Shown: positions 35,243-41,151, counted from the stretch's first letter. The stretch is DNA of 58,896 nt from Phormidesmis priestleyi BC1401 (GCF_001650195.1 NZ_LXYR01000031.1:1-58896), one strand, 5' to 3'. Notes: a model not told the origin generated them from the sequence alone. A program made the numbers and translations.

Positions 35243-36636
35243 GGGTGTGACCTAAATTTGATGTGAGTCATAGAAGCTGATATCCTTTCAAGAATAAGGC
35301 TCTACTTGAGCAGATTCAAGGAGTTTATGAGATGACAGTATCCATCATCGAACGGACGACGGAATCGGTCACGATTCAAATCCAGATTCCTTTAAGCTCT
35401 CGGTCATTGCTAGAGAGTGAAGAGACTATTCAACAGGTGCTGAACGAAGCAGGGACGCTCGCCACTGGAGAAAGCTTGAAGCAGTTTGCTAGCGATGGGG
35501 CAGCGATAGAAGTCGCTGGGGAAAAGTGGACGAGTAAAGGCAAGCAGCCCAAGCGCTATCAAACCCCGGGAGTCGTAGAGATCCAACGATATGTCTATCA
35601 GAAGAGCAGTGGTGGAGCCACCTACTGTCCTTTAGAAGTGGATGGACGGATCGTCATGACCTCGACCCCCCGATTTGCCAAACAAATTAGCCATAAGTAT
35701 GCGGAGATGAGTAGTCCTCGACTGGTCGAAGACTTAGAAGAGAATCATGGACGGATAGTCCCGCGTTCCTTCGTACAAAGGCTAGCAGAAGCGGTCGGCA
35801 GTATTGCCTTGCTCAAAGAGGAAGATTGGCACTATCACACGCCTAAACTCTCCATGCCCGTCACAACGATCAGTATTGGCATTGATGGCACTTGCTTACT
35901 GCTGTGTGAGGGCGGGTTTCGACAAGCCATGGTCGGCACGATTAGCCTGTACGATGCAGACGGGGAACGACAACACACAACGTATGTTGCTGCCCGTCCT
36001 GAGTATGGACGAGCCACCTTTCTAGACCGAATGCACCGCGAGATAGAACAGGTCAAGCGACTGTATCCGACTGCTCATTATCAAGGATTAGCCGATAGCG
36101 CACCAGAGAATTGGACGTTTCTAGAGCCGTTGACCGAGACTCAGGTCTTAGATTTCTATCATGCCACCGCATATCTCGACCGAGTGGCTAAAGCCGTTCA
36201 TCCTCGCAGTCAAGATGCTCGGAAACGCTGGATGCAAGAGCAATGCCACGCCCTCAAACACGAGGTCGATGCAGCCACTCGTCTGCTCGTGGACATGGAG
36301 GCTATTGCACCGCCGAAGTCGCTCTCCCACACTCTGCGCGATGGACTCCAAGATGCTATCACTTACTTTCGCAATCATCATCATCAAATGCACTATGCTG
36401 AAGCACTCTCCCAGCATTTACCCATCGGTTCGGGGGTCGCCGAAGCCGGATGTAAAGTCATTATTAAAGCTCGCTTGTGTGCCGCAGGAATGAAATGGAA
36501 GGAGCAGGGAGTGGCGATTGTTCTAAGTTTGCGGACATTGAGTTATTCGCAAGGTCGTTGGCAGCAATTCTGGTCAAAGATCAATCAATACGGATTCAAC
36601 TTAGCAGAAACATAACATCAAATTTAGGTCACACCC
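35243..36636 (+). mobile_element. intact ISKra4-type insertion sequence
   Basis: The ends are perfect 22-bp inverted repeats at 35243-35264 and 36615-36636 (outer part GGGTGTGACCTAAATTT). Length 1394 bp, with one intact transposase. The flanks do not match: on the left is a DUF4058 gene, on the right an IS5-family transposase cut mid-gene. This points to an adjacent deletion or recombination after insertion. Confidence 0.8.
35332..36615 (+). CDS. ISKra4-family transposase
   Basis: 427 aa, uninterrupted. The N-terminal region leads to a DDE-type core: TTISIGIDGTCLLLCEGGFR (first Asp, about residue 188), YQGLADSAPENWTFL (second Asp, about residue 250) and LPIGSGVAEAGCKVIIKARL (acidic region, about residue 369). 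The order and the GSGVAEAGCK motif are typical of ISKra4 elements. The stop codon lies at the inner edge of the right inverted repeat. Probably still functional. Confidence 0.8.
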   Translation: MTVSIIERTTESVTIQIQIPLSSRSLLESEETIQQVLNEAGTLATGESLKQFASDGAAIEVAGEKWTSKGKQPKRYQTPGVVEIQRYVYQKSSGGATYCPLEVDGRIVMTSTPRFAKQISHKYAEMSSPRLVEDLEENHGRIVPRSFVQRLAEAVGSIALLKEEDWHYHTPKLSMPVTTISIGIDGTCLLLCEGGFRQAMVGTISLYDADGERQHTTYVAARPEYGRATFLDRMHREIEQVKRLYPTAHYQGLADSAPENWTFLEPLTETQVLDFYHATAYLDRVAKAVHPRSQDARKRWMQEQCHALKHEVDAATRLLVDMEAIAPPKSLSHTLRDGLQDAITYFRNHHHQMHYAEALSQHLPIGSGVAEAGCKVIIKARLCAAGMKWKEQGVAIVLSLRTLSYSQGRWQQFWSKINQYGFNLAET

Positions 36637-37168
36637 TCAGCACTTGGCAGAGGATGCCGACAACGAATATGCGATGATTGACTCCACGATTGTGCGCGCC
36701 CACCAACCTAGTGCGGGTGCAAAGGGGGGGAGCCAGACTCAGAAGCGATGGGTCGCAGCAAAGGGGGCTTGAGTACCAAGATTCATGCCGTCGTGGATGC
36801 GTTGGGCAATCCCGTCAGCTTTCATCTGACTTCTGGACAGGCGTGCGACCTAGACGGAGCCGACAAACTCCTGCCTGATCTCGCTGCCGATACGGTGCTG
36901 GCGGATAAAGGCTACGATGCGGATGAACGGGTGATTGAGCCGCTGCAGGCACAGGGGAAGACGGCAGTGATTCCGCCCCGACGCAACCGCAAGCATTTGC
37001 GTGAGTATGACAAAGAGTTGTACAAAGCTCGACATCTGATTGAAAACTTCTTTGCCAAACTCAAGCAGTATCGGGCGATTGCCACCCGCTATGATAAACG
37101 GGCGGCTAACTTTCTCGGTGCCATTTATCTCGCTGCTTCCGTGATTTGGCTTAATTGATGACACGCCC
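36637..37168 (+). mobile_element. IS5-family (IS427-group-like) element, copy 2, 5'-truncated
   Basis: The transposase reading begins abruptly inside the gene (HLAEDADNEYAMIDSTIVRA) at the ISKra4 right end. The remainder is about 90% identical by eye to copy 1 (9489-10324), including the A3G7 run at 36721-36730. The right terminal repeat TTGATGACACGCCC ends at about 37168, followed by TA. Confidence 0.7.
36640..37158 (+). pseudogene. IS5-family transposase, N-terminus lost
   Basis: The frame 36748-37158 (136 aa) has MGRSKGGLSTKIHAVVDALG, LADKGYDADE, IPPRRNRKHLREYDKELYK and RHLIENFFAKLKQYRAIATR, ending NFLGAIYLAASVIWLN. This ending is the intact form of the shifted end in copy 1. The first about 90 codons are missing, so it cannot make a full protein. 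Confidence 0.7.
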
Positions 37169-37227
37169 TAGGCTTGTTGGGAAATAAAACTAGCTTTGGG
37201 ACAGGGTTTTCCCAATTCTCCTCCAAT

Positions 37228-37850
37228 CTATGCAGCATCCAAATAAAAGTTCCACAAGCCCACTGCATTCAACATCAAGCGATCATCAAAATCAGACACA
37301 CGATTGCGATACACGTCTGTTACGGCGTTGTACCGCTTGATGCCTGCGTGGGCATGTTCACATTTGACCCGTTGACGATTCAATTCTCGGTTTTCTTGCT
37401 TCTGGTGTTCGCTCAATTCCTTGCCTCTCGGTTTTTTATGGGGCAGATGAATGTTGTCAAACTCATTTTGTAATCCTTGGAATCCTAAATCTCCCTCAAC
37501 GGCAACGGCATCAGGGATGTTGCCTACCAGATCCGCTTCATCCAATTGCCGCTTGTCATGAACTCTGCCCCCTCTCGCCTGAGTCAGGAGGATCACCCGC
37601 TTTTTTCGCGTACTGCCAGTAATGTGCTTGCGGGTGTGCCGTTTCTTTTTGCCGGAGTAATGCTCTTTACTGTTTTTCTGAGTCCTTAGGACGCTGCACC
37701 GGACGTTCTGTTCCATCCAAAATCACCGCTTCGACATTGAGAAAGCGTTCCAGAAACTCCTCCATGTTCCGCAACTTGCGTTCGGGCAGCACCTGTTTGA
37801 ACCCCAAAGCCTGCTCCAAAATCGGTAATAGTCCATGCACCCAGAGTCAC
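37228..37850 (-). pseudogene. IS5-family (DDE_Tnp_4) transposase remnant
   Basis: Downstream frame 37228-37716 reads KEHYSGKKKRHTRKHI, VHDKRQLDEADLVGNIPD, EGDLGFQGLQNEFDNIHLPH, QRVKCEHAHAGIKRYNAVTD and YRNRVSDFDDRLMLNAVGLW. Upstream in another frame are LPERKLRNMEEFLERFL and EAVILDGTERPVQRPKDSEK. A one-base shift at an A-run (about 37685) separates the halves. The N-terminal helix-turn-helix is missing at the boundary with the HNH gene. Confidence 0.7.
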
Positions 37851-37896
37851 AGGTCAAGCAGAATCCCTAGAGTTTGGTAGCATCCAGCAGTGGGAG

Positions 37897-38259
37897 GTGA
37901 GATCGCCCAGCGTCGTACTACAGATCTTTGACCACATTCGCTTGACGGGCGGCAATTCAGAACGGCGCTGGAAAGCCCCACCTGTCAACCGTCGCGAAGT
38001 CTTTCGTCGGGATTATCACACCTGCCAATATTGCGGCAGCACCAAGCGTCTGACGCTGGATCATGTCATTCCCCGATCGAAAGGAGGAACCCATACTTGG
38101 GACAACGTGGTAGCTGCCTGTGAACGATGCAACTCAAGTAAAGGCGATCGCTTGCTTCATGAAATCAGCATGATTCTCAAAACCAAGCCCAAAGCTCCGA
38201 TTCACCCTGCCATTATGTCTGCAGAGCAGTTCTGGAAAGAACAAGGAGGAGCCGTTTAA
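37897..38259 (+). CDS. HNH endonuclease, probably N-terminally truncated
   Basis: 120 aa as read. The HNH domain is complete: CQYCGS (zinc Cys pair, about residue 43), LTLDHVIPRSKGGTHTWDNV (the D-H catalytic pair) and ACERCNSSKGDR (second Cys pair with the Asn-containing helix). Cyanobacterial relatives usually have 40-60 more residues at the N-terminus. In-frame codons continue upstream (FGSIQQWEVRSPSVV) until the IS remnant, so the native start may be gone; the true start here could be GTG 37893-37895. HNH nucleases are often found beside tRNA arrays in phages and plasmids. It is transcribed toward the array promoter. Confidence 0.65.
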   Translation: MRSPSVVLQIFDHIRLTGGNSERRWKAPPVNRREVFRRDYHTCQYCGSTKRLTLDHVIPRSKGGTHTWDNVVAACERCNSSKGDRLLHEISMILKTKPKAPIHPAIMSAEQFWKEQGGAV

Positions 38260-38380
38260 GCAGGTCAACGCTGACTTACACCCAAGCAAGATTGCAATGA
38301 GGGGGTGCAGTCTCACGCTTGAGCAGAGGACACTCGTCCGAGTGTTGTCCTCTCACTCTGAAAAAAATCTGTAGTCCCCC

Positions 38381-38422
38381 TTGACACTTTTGTATTATGT
38401 TTGTAGTATTAATGTAATACAA
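38381..38422 (+). promoter_or_regulatory. strong sigma-70-type promoter with overlapping operator-like repeat
   Basis: TTGACA (38381-38386) and TAGTAT (38404-38409) are separated by exactly 17 nt. A perfect inverted repeat TTGTATTA (38390-38397) / TAATACAA (38415-38422) spans the -10 box and the expected start. The first ORF begins at 38448 with GGAGG at 38436-38440. This is the only clear promoter before the tRNA array, and the repeat suggests a repressor site. Confidence 0.7.
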
Positions 38423-38447
38423 AACCAATCAACTCGGAGGAAACGCA

Positions 38448-38690
38448 ATGCTCCTCTTTATCAAGCCTCCATCTTTTGGGTCAAAGCCAGCATCTTTGAT
38501 GCCTGACGACCCGGCAGATGATGAATTAAGGAAGCGATCCCTTATAGGTCACTCAAAGCGATCCCTTGCGGGTCACTCAGAGAGATCGCAGTCAAAAATA
38601 AAGCAAGAGTTCCAACGTCAAAAACAAAGAATTCAAACCCTTTGTAACATTAGACAAAGACACTCACTAGAACGACGTTTGTTTCTATAA
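38448..38690 (+). CDS. 80-aa basic ORF at the head of the tRNA operon
   Basis: ATG is preceded by GGAGG with 7-nt spacing, an excellent ribosome site in a sequence where most genes have poor ones. The central part repeats KRSLIGHSKRSLAGHSERS, encoded by a 27-nt direct repeat (GCGATCCCTT...GGTCACTCA, 38539-38590). The protein is strongly basic (Arg/Lys/Gln) and ends HSLERRLFL. No family is recognised. It could be a leader peptide that senses translation, or a small RNA-binding protein; both are inference. Confidence 0.5.
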   Translation: MLLFIKPPSFGSKPASLMPDDPADDELRKRSLIGHSKRSLAGHSERSQSKIKQEFQRQKQRIQTLCNIRQRHSLERRLFL

Positions 38691-38750
38691 GCAACGTCAA
38701 CTACATCAGAACCTTGAAAACTAAATAATAGAAATTTCCACCTTAATTCA

Positions 38751-38827
38751 AGGCAAAAGGAAATACACAAACGCAACGATGATTATTAGTCAGTCAACGT
38801 GATTGTTTACTCGATTTCCTTTTGCCT
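38751..38827 (+). repeat. 14-bp perfect inverted repeat in the tRNA-operon leader
   Basis: AGGCAAAAGGAAAT at 38751-38764 is exactly repeated, inverted, at 38814-38827, with a 49-nt loop. The right arm ends 8 nt before the first tRNA. The RNA would form a stable stem immediately upstream of tRNA-Asp and could be a processing site or an antiterminator/terminator switch. Confidence 0.6.
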
Positions 38828-38835
38828 CCTAACAC

Positions 38836-38912
38836 GGGGGTGTGGCTCAGTCTGGTCTAGAGCGCCTGTTTGTCGAACAGGACATCGCAGGGTTCAAATC
38901 CCGCCACCCTCG
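38836..38912 (+). tRNA. trnD: tRNA-Asp (GTC)
   Basis: Acceptor GGGGGTG pairs with CACCCTC. Anticodon arm CCTGT-TTGTCGA-ACAGG is perfect, with U33 and anticodon GTC. The T-loop is TTCAAAT, but two T-stem pairs are mismatched. No encoded CCA. First of the array. Confidence 0.8.
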
Positions 38913-38917
38913 CTCGT

Positions 38918-38998
38918 GGGGACGCGAATGGTGTTTGACTGCTCCGAAACCAACAGACGGACGGTTGCAGGATTGGGGTTCAATTCCCCACGTCTCCA
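38918..38998 (+). tRNA. tRNA-like gene, class-II-like, identity unresolved
   Basis: Acceptor GGGGACG/CGTCTCC and T-arm TGGGG-TTCAATT-CCCCA are perfect. Between them, 49 nt do not give a normal D-arm. The best anticodon arm is GTTTG...GAAAC with an 8-nt loop, followed by a CAAC/GTTG stem that would be a long variable arm (Leu, Ser or Tyr type). Length 81 nt. The anticodon cannot be assigned. Confidence 0.5.
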
Positions 38999-39004
38999 CT
39001 TCAT

Positions 39005-39076
39005 CTCCAGGTTGCCAAGTGGGAAGGCGTTGGTCTGCAAAACCAATCAACGAGAGTTCGATTCTCTCCCTGGAGT
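39005..39076 (+). tRNA. trnC: tRNA-Cys (GCA)
   Basis: Acceptor CTCCAGG/CCTGGAG, anticodon arm TTGGT-CTGCAAA-ACCAA and T-arm GAGAG-TTCGATT-CTCTC are all perfect. Discriminator T. Well-formed gene. Confidence 0.9.
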
Positions 39077-39085
39077 CCATTTAAT

Positions 39086-39157
39086 TGCAGTGTCACCTAA
39101 TGGTAAGGTACTCGGCTCATAACCGAGCTTATGCGAGTTCGACTCTCGCCACTGCGA
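39086..39157 (+). tRNA. trnM: tRNA-Met or tRNA-Ile2 (CAT), copy 1
   Basis: Acceptor TGCAGTG/CACTGCG (one wobble), anticodon arm CTCGG-CTCATAA-CCGAG, T-arm GCGAG-TTCGACT-CTCGC. No three G-C pairs next to the anticodon loop, so it is not an initiator. Whether C34 is modified to lysidine (Ile) cannot be told from sequence. Confidence 0.85.
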
Positions 39158-39162
39158 CCCAT

Positions 39163-39233
39163 GCAGAGATGGTGTAACGGCAGCACAAAGGTCTCCAAAG
39201 CCTTTTGTCCGGGTTCAAATCCTGGTCTCTGCG
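39163..39233 (+). tRNA. trnW: tRNA-Trp (CCA)
   Basis: Acceptor GCAGAGA/TCTCTGC, anticodon arm AAGGT-CTCCAAA-GCCTT with a U-G closing pair, T-arm CCGGG-TTCAAAT-CCTGG. Discriminator G. Well formed. Confidence 0.88.
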
Positions 39234-39271
39234 TTCTAGGGTGTGCCCCCATCGTAGAACTTTCAAAGCTT

Positions 39272-39345
39272 GGTGCCGTAGGCAAACTGGTAAAGCCACA
39301 GAACTTTCAATTCTGCGTTTGCGGGTTCGACTCCCGTCGGCACTG
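39272..39345 (+). tRNA. trnE: tRNA-Glu (TTC)
   Basis: Acceptor GGTGCCG/CGGCACT (one wobble), anticodon arm CAGAA-CTTTCAA-TTCTG, T-arm GCGGG-TTCGACT-CCCGT. The 38 nt before it (39234-39271) contain a short look-alike of its anticodon loop (GAACTTTCAAAG), perhaps a duplication scar. Confidence 0.88.
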
Positions 39346-39354
39346 CCTGGGTAG

Positions 39355-39426
39355 GGTTGCAAATGGCTAAAGCAACCTGACGATCAATCAGTGGTTATCG
39401 ACTTTGGGGGTTCGAGTCCTTGTCAA
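39355..39426 (+). tRNA. degenerate tRNA-like unit, anticodon uncertain
   Basis: A D-arm (TTGC-AAATGGCTAAA-GCAA) and an anticodon-arm-like hairpin CTGA-CGATCAA-TCAG are visible, then a T-loop TTCGAGT in a poorly paired stem. No acceptor stem can be formed. Position 33 would be G rather than U. Probably a pseudo-tRNA; boundaries are approximate. Confidence 0.4.
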
Positions 39427-39431
39427 ATTAT

Positions 39432-39513
39432 GGAGAGTAACCCTATCAGGCGATAGGCGCTGTTTGCTAAACAGATGGAGTTAATGCTTGTGGTTCGAGT
39501 CCACTGCTCTCCG
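39432..39513 (+). tRNA. trnS: tRNA-Ser (GCT)
   Basis: Class II, 82 nt. Acceptor GGAGAGT/GCTCTCC, anticodon loop TTGCTAA closed by CTGT/ACAG, long variable region, T-loop TTCGAGT, discriminator G as expected for serine. Confidence 0.82.
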
Positions 39514-39519
39514 CTACGT

Positions 39520-39591
39520 GAAGACGTGGTGTAACGGGATCAACCCATCGGTCTACGAAACCGAATGGGGGTTCAAGTCCATCCGTCCTCG
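39520..39591 (+). tRNA. trnR: tRNA-Arg (ACG)
   Basis: Anticodon arm TCGGT-CTACGAA-ACCGA is perfect; A34 would be read as inosine. Acceptor GAAGACG/CGTCCTC has one mismatch; the T-stem has one mismatch. A partial second copy of this gene lies at 40998-41045. Confidence 0.82.
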
Positions 39592-39597
39592 CCTTTT

Positions 39598-39671
39598 CCC
39601 CCGGTAGCTCAGTCGGTAGTAGCGCCTGTTTGAAGAACAGGAGGTCGTCGGATCGAAACCGACCTGGGGGA
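39598..39671 (+). tRNA. trnF: tRNA-Phe (GAA)
   Basis: Acceptor CCCCCGG/CTGGGGG, anticodon arm CCTGT-TTGAAGA-ACAGG, T-stem GTCGG/CCGAC. The T-loop reads ATCGAAA, with A instead of the near-universal T54. The same change occurs in the Thr gene of the array. Confidence 0.85.
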
Positions 39672-39705
39672 CTGACGATCGCAACTATCCGACCTCACTT
39701 TTTAT

Positions 39706-39780
39706 TGCTCCATAGCTCAATGGCAGAGCGTTCGGTTGTTAACCGCAGGGTTGTAGGTTCAAATCCTACTGGAGCAGCCA
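39706..39780 (+). tRNA. trnN: tRNA-Asn (GTT)
   Basis: Acceptor TGCTCCA/TGGAGCA, anticodon loop TTGTTAA, T-arm GTAGG-TTCAAAT-CCTAC. Followed by G-CCA, one of only two units in the array with an encoded CCA. Confidence 0.87.
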
Positions 39781-39785
39781 TTCCT

Positions 39786-39859
39786 TGCCGAGTGGACGAA
39801 TAGGTAGAGTCACCCGTCTCTGAAACGGGAATTTGTAGGTTCAAATCCTACCTCGGCAT
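39786..39859 (+). tRNA. trnQ: tRNA-Gln (CTG)
   Basis: Acceptor TGCCGAG/CTCGGCA, anticodon arm CCCGT-CTCTGAA-ACGGG, T-arm GTAGG-TTCAAAT-CCTAC, all perfect. A CTG-anticodon Gln tRNA is often absent from cyanobacterial chromosomes, which use TTG. Confidence 0.88.
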
Positions 39860-39892
39860 CTACTGCGATCGCTCACGATCAAAGACGTTTAG

Positions 39893-39966
39893 TGGGAAGT
39901 ACGCAAATAGGCAAAGCGACTTGACTTTGAATCAAGTGGTTGAAGGTTCGATTCCTTCCTTCCCAG
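39893..39966 (+). tRNA. trnQ: tRNA-Gln (TTG)
   Basis: Acceptor TGGGAAG/CTTCCCA, anticodon arm CTTGA-CTTTGAA-TCAAG, T-arm GAAGG-TTCGATT-CCTTC, all perfect. The 52 nt that follow (39967-40018) hold no recognisable tRNA. Confidence 0.88.
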
Positions 39967-40018
39967 TCGGGAGGCGTGAGATGTAATTGGGTCACTATCT
40001 CTATTCTCCTGTTTCTTT

Positions 40019-40088
40019 TACTCCTGTCGGGTAGAGGTGGCTGTCTCAAGAATAGTTTGTGTACAGGTTCGACTCATACCAGGAGTAT
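40019..40088 (+). tRNA. trnL: tRNA-Leu (CAA), short form
   Basis: Acceptor TACTCCTG/CAGGAGTA is perfect over 8 pairs. Anticodon arm GCTGT-CTCAAGA-ATAGT (two wobbles). The T-loop TTCGACT is present but its stem is poor, and the long variable arm expected of leucine tRNAs is missing (total 70 nt). Confidence 0.7.
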
Positions 40089-40093
40089 ACCCA

Positions 40094-40168
40094 GCACCGA
40101 AGGCGGAAGTAGTCTACGCGCACGCCCGATAAGCGTGTTATTAGCAGGTTCGAGTCCTGCTCGGTGTA
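40094..40168 (+). tRNA. trnI: tRNA-Ile (GAT) with C33
   Basis: Acceptor GCACCGA/TCGGTGT, anticodon stem CACGC/GCGTG and T-arm GCAGG-TTCGAGT-CCTGC are perfect. The anticodon loop is CCGATAA, so the universally conserved U33 is C. Otherwise a healthy gene. Confidence 0.82.
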
Positions 40169-40174
40169 TCAATC

Positions 40175-40239
40175 TGGGTCGTTGGCATGGTTATGCAGCC
40201 GCCTTTTAAAGGGAGCGATCGAGGTTTAACTCGACCCAC
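40175..40239 (+). tRNA. degenerate tRNA, best read as Lys (TTT)
   Basis: Acceptor TGGGTCG/CGACCCA and a D-arm (GGCATGGTTATGC) are good. The loop CTTTTAA fits anticodon TTT, but the flanking stem does not pair. An alternative pairing of CC/GG around TTTTAAA would present TTA. The T-arm is shortened (GAGG-TTTAACT runs straight into the acceptor strand). 65 nt in total. Confidence 0.5.
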
Positions 40240-40254
40240 CAAAATCAACTCTTT

Positions 40255-40329
40255 GGGCGTTTGGCAGAACGGTGATGCTCCTGACTCTTAATCAGGCTGA
40301 CGTAGGTTCAACTCCTACAGCGCTCACCA
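40255..40329 (+). tRNA. trnK: tRNA-Lys (CTT)
   Basis: Acceptor GGGCGTT/AGCGCTC (two wobbles), anticodon arm CCTGA-CTCTTAA-TCAGG, T-arm GTAGG-TTCAACT-CCTAC. Followed by A-CCA, the second encoded CCA. A 6-bp hairpin TGCTCA-CTCA-TGAGCA lies just downstream (40333-40348). Confidence 0.87.
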
Positions 40330-40360
40330 ACTTGCTCACTCATGAGCAGCAGTCAACCCT

Positions 40361-40436
40361 TGCTCCTGTGACGCAAATGGCAGACGTGTCCGACTTAAAA
40401 TCGGAATCTTTGCGAGTTCGACCCTCGCCAGGGCAG
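40361..40436 (+). tRNA. trnL: tRNA-Leu (TAA)
   Basis: Anticodon arm TCCGA-CTTAAAA-TCGGA and T-arm GCGAG-TTCGACC-CTCGC are perfect. The acceptor TGCTCCTG/CAGGGCA needs one bulged base. The variable arm is short for leucine. No intron is present, unlike the chromosomal tRNA-Leu(UAA) of many cyanobacteria, which carries a group I intron. Confidence 0.78.
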
Positions 40437-40507
40437 CGGGGATAGAGCAACAGTGGCTCGGCAGTCTCATAAGCTGCACATCAGTGAGTGCAATTCTCAC
40501 CCGCGTC
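40436..40507 (+). tRNA. tRNA-Met-like (CAT), copy 2
   Basis: D-stem GAGC/GCTC and anticodon arm GCAGT-CTCATAA-GCTGC are clear. The D-arm resembles that of initiator tRNA, but the GGG/CCC anticodon pairs are absent. The T-loop is TGCAATT (T55 changed to G) with a perfect GTGAG/CTCAC stem. Only about four acceptor pairs (GCGG/CCGC) form. Confidence 0.6.
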
Positions 40508-40511
40508 CAAT

Positions 40512-40558
40512 AGGCTGGTGGCGCTCGATCGGGCGCAGGTTCAACTCCGACCAGCCTC
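40512..40558 (+). tRNA. 47-nt mini-tRNA-like unit
   Basis: Acceptor AGGCTGG/CCAGCCT and a T-loop TTCAACT are in correct order. Between acceptor and T-arm there is a single hairpin (GCGC-TCGATCGG-GCGC) in place of separate D and anticodon arms. No anticodon can be named. Confidence 0.5.
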
Positions 40559-40577
40559 AGAATATTTACACCAAAAC

Positions 40578-40649
40578 GCGGATGTGGTGCAAGCGGCAGC
40601 ATCAGAGGATGCCAATCTCTAGACTCGGACTCGTGTCTAGAGATTCGCT
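40578..40649 (+). tRNA. trnG: tRNA-Gly (GCC), with competing hairpin
   Basis: Acceptor GCGGAT/ATTCGC and anticodon arm AGAGG-ATGCCAA-TCTCT give Gly(GCC). The T-loop lacks TTC. A perfect 11-bp inverted repeat AATCTCTAGAC/GTCTAGAGATT (40613-40645) overlaps the 3' anticodon strand and T-arm, so two folds compete. Confidence 0.65.
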
Positions 40650-40654
40650 CTCAA

Positions 40655-40726
40655 AGTCCTGTAGCTCAACGGTAGAGCATCTGGCTTACAAACAGAGTGT
40701 TGTGGATTTGAGCCCTACCACTCCTG
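40655..40726 (+). tRNA. tRNA-Val-like (TAC)
   Basis: D-arm (GCTC-AACGGTA-GAGC) is perfect and the anticodon loop CTTACAA is closed by TCTG/CAGA with one mismatch. T-loop TTTGAGC. Only four of seven acceptor pairs form, so function is doubtful. Confidence 0.6.
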
Positions 40727-40735
40727 CCAAATCTG

Positions 40736-40765
40736 GGGCTGTAGCTTAACTCCGGTCTTATTGGC
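40736..40765 (+). tRNA. tRNA-Ala 5' fragment
   Basis: GGGGCTGTAGCTTAACTCCG matches the first third of a typical cyanobacterial tRNA-Ala. It ends before any anticodon arm; a MITE lies 30 nt further on. Confidence 0.45.
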
Positions 40766-40794
40766 ACCAAACCTAAAATAAGCGATCGGTAATA

Positions 40795-40970
40795 ACAATA
40801 CTCCGGACATTTTTTTGAACGGTTCCACAAGGCTTTCAGAGTTTATGGTTCAAGGATCGAGCTATTTTTTCAGAGTTAGCTCTGCCTCTGACTTGGAAAA
40901 AAAGATCTTGTCCACGGCAGAATAAGGGTTTGAGCCTTAAAATCTGCTCAAATTTTGTCCGGAGTATTGT
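40795..40970. mobile_element. 176-bp MITE inside the tRNA array
   Basis: Terminal inverted repeats ACAATACTCCGGACA (40795-40809) and its exact complement at 40956-40970. AATA precedes (40791-40794 region) and follows (40971-40974), suggesting a 4-bp target duplication. No ORF inside. It separates the tRNA-Ala fragment from the last tRNAs. Confidence 0.7.
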
Positions 40971-40997
40971 AATAATGGAAACAAAGTATATCGGCAA

Positions 40998-41045
40998 TGC
41001 ACATCGGTCTACGAAATCGAAAGCGTTCAATTCTGAATATCTCCG
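40998..41045 (+). tRNA. tRNA-Arg (ACG) partial copy
   Basis: CATCGGTCTACGAAATCGAA repeats the anticodon arm of the array's tRNA-Arg (39520-39591) with one change. The acceptor and D-arm are missing and the T-arm is degraded. A pseudo-tRNA. Confidence 0.45.
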
Positions 41046-41049
41046 CTGT

Positions 41050-41122
41050 GCTGGTGTAGCTCAATAGGCAGAGCGCCTGCCTTGTAAGTAAGATGTTGCA
41101 GGATCGTCACCTGTCACCAACT
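41050..41122 (+). tRNA. trnT: tRNA-Thr (TGT)
   Basis: Acceptor GCTGGTG/CACCAAC (one mismatch), anticodon loop CTTGTAA in a stem with one mismatch, T-stem GCAGG/CCTGT with T-loop ATCGTCA (A54 as in tRNA-Phe of the array). Last tRNA; rtcB starts 29 nt downstream. Confidence 0.75.
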
Positions 41123-41151
41123 TGACCATTCAATCATAAGGACACGATTCT

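Noticed and set aside
40436-40507. Initiator tRNA-fMet
   Set aside because: The D-arm is similar, but the three G-C pairs next to the anticodon are absent and the acceptor stem is poor.
38799-40749. Several open frames of 60-107 codons across the tRNA array
   Set aside because: They run through tRNA genes on either strand and show no protein motif. They arise from GC-rich RNA sequence.
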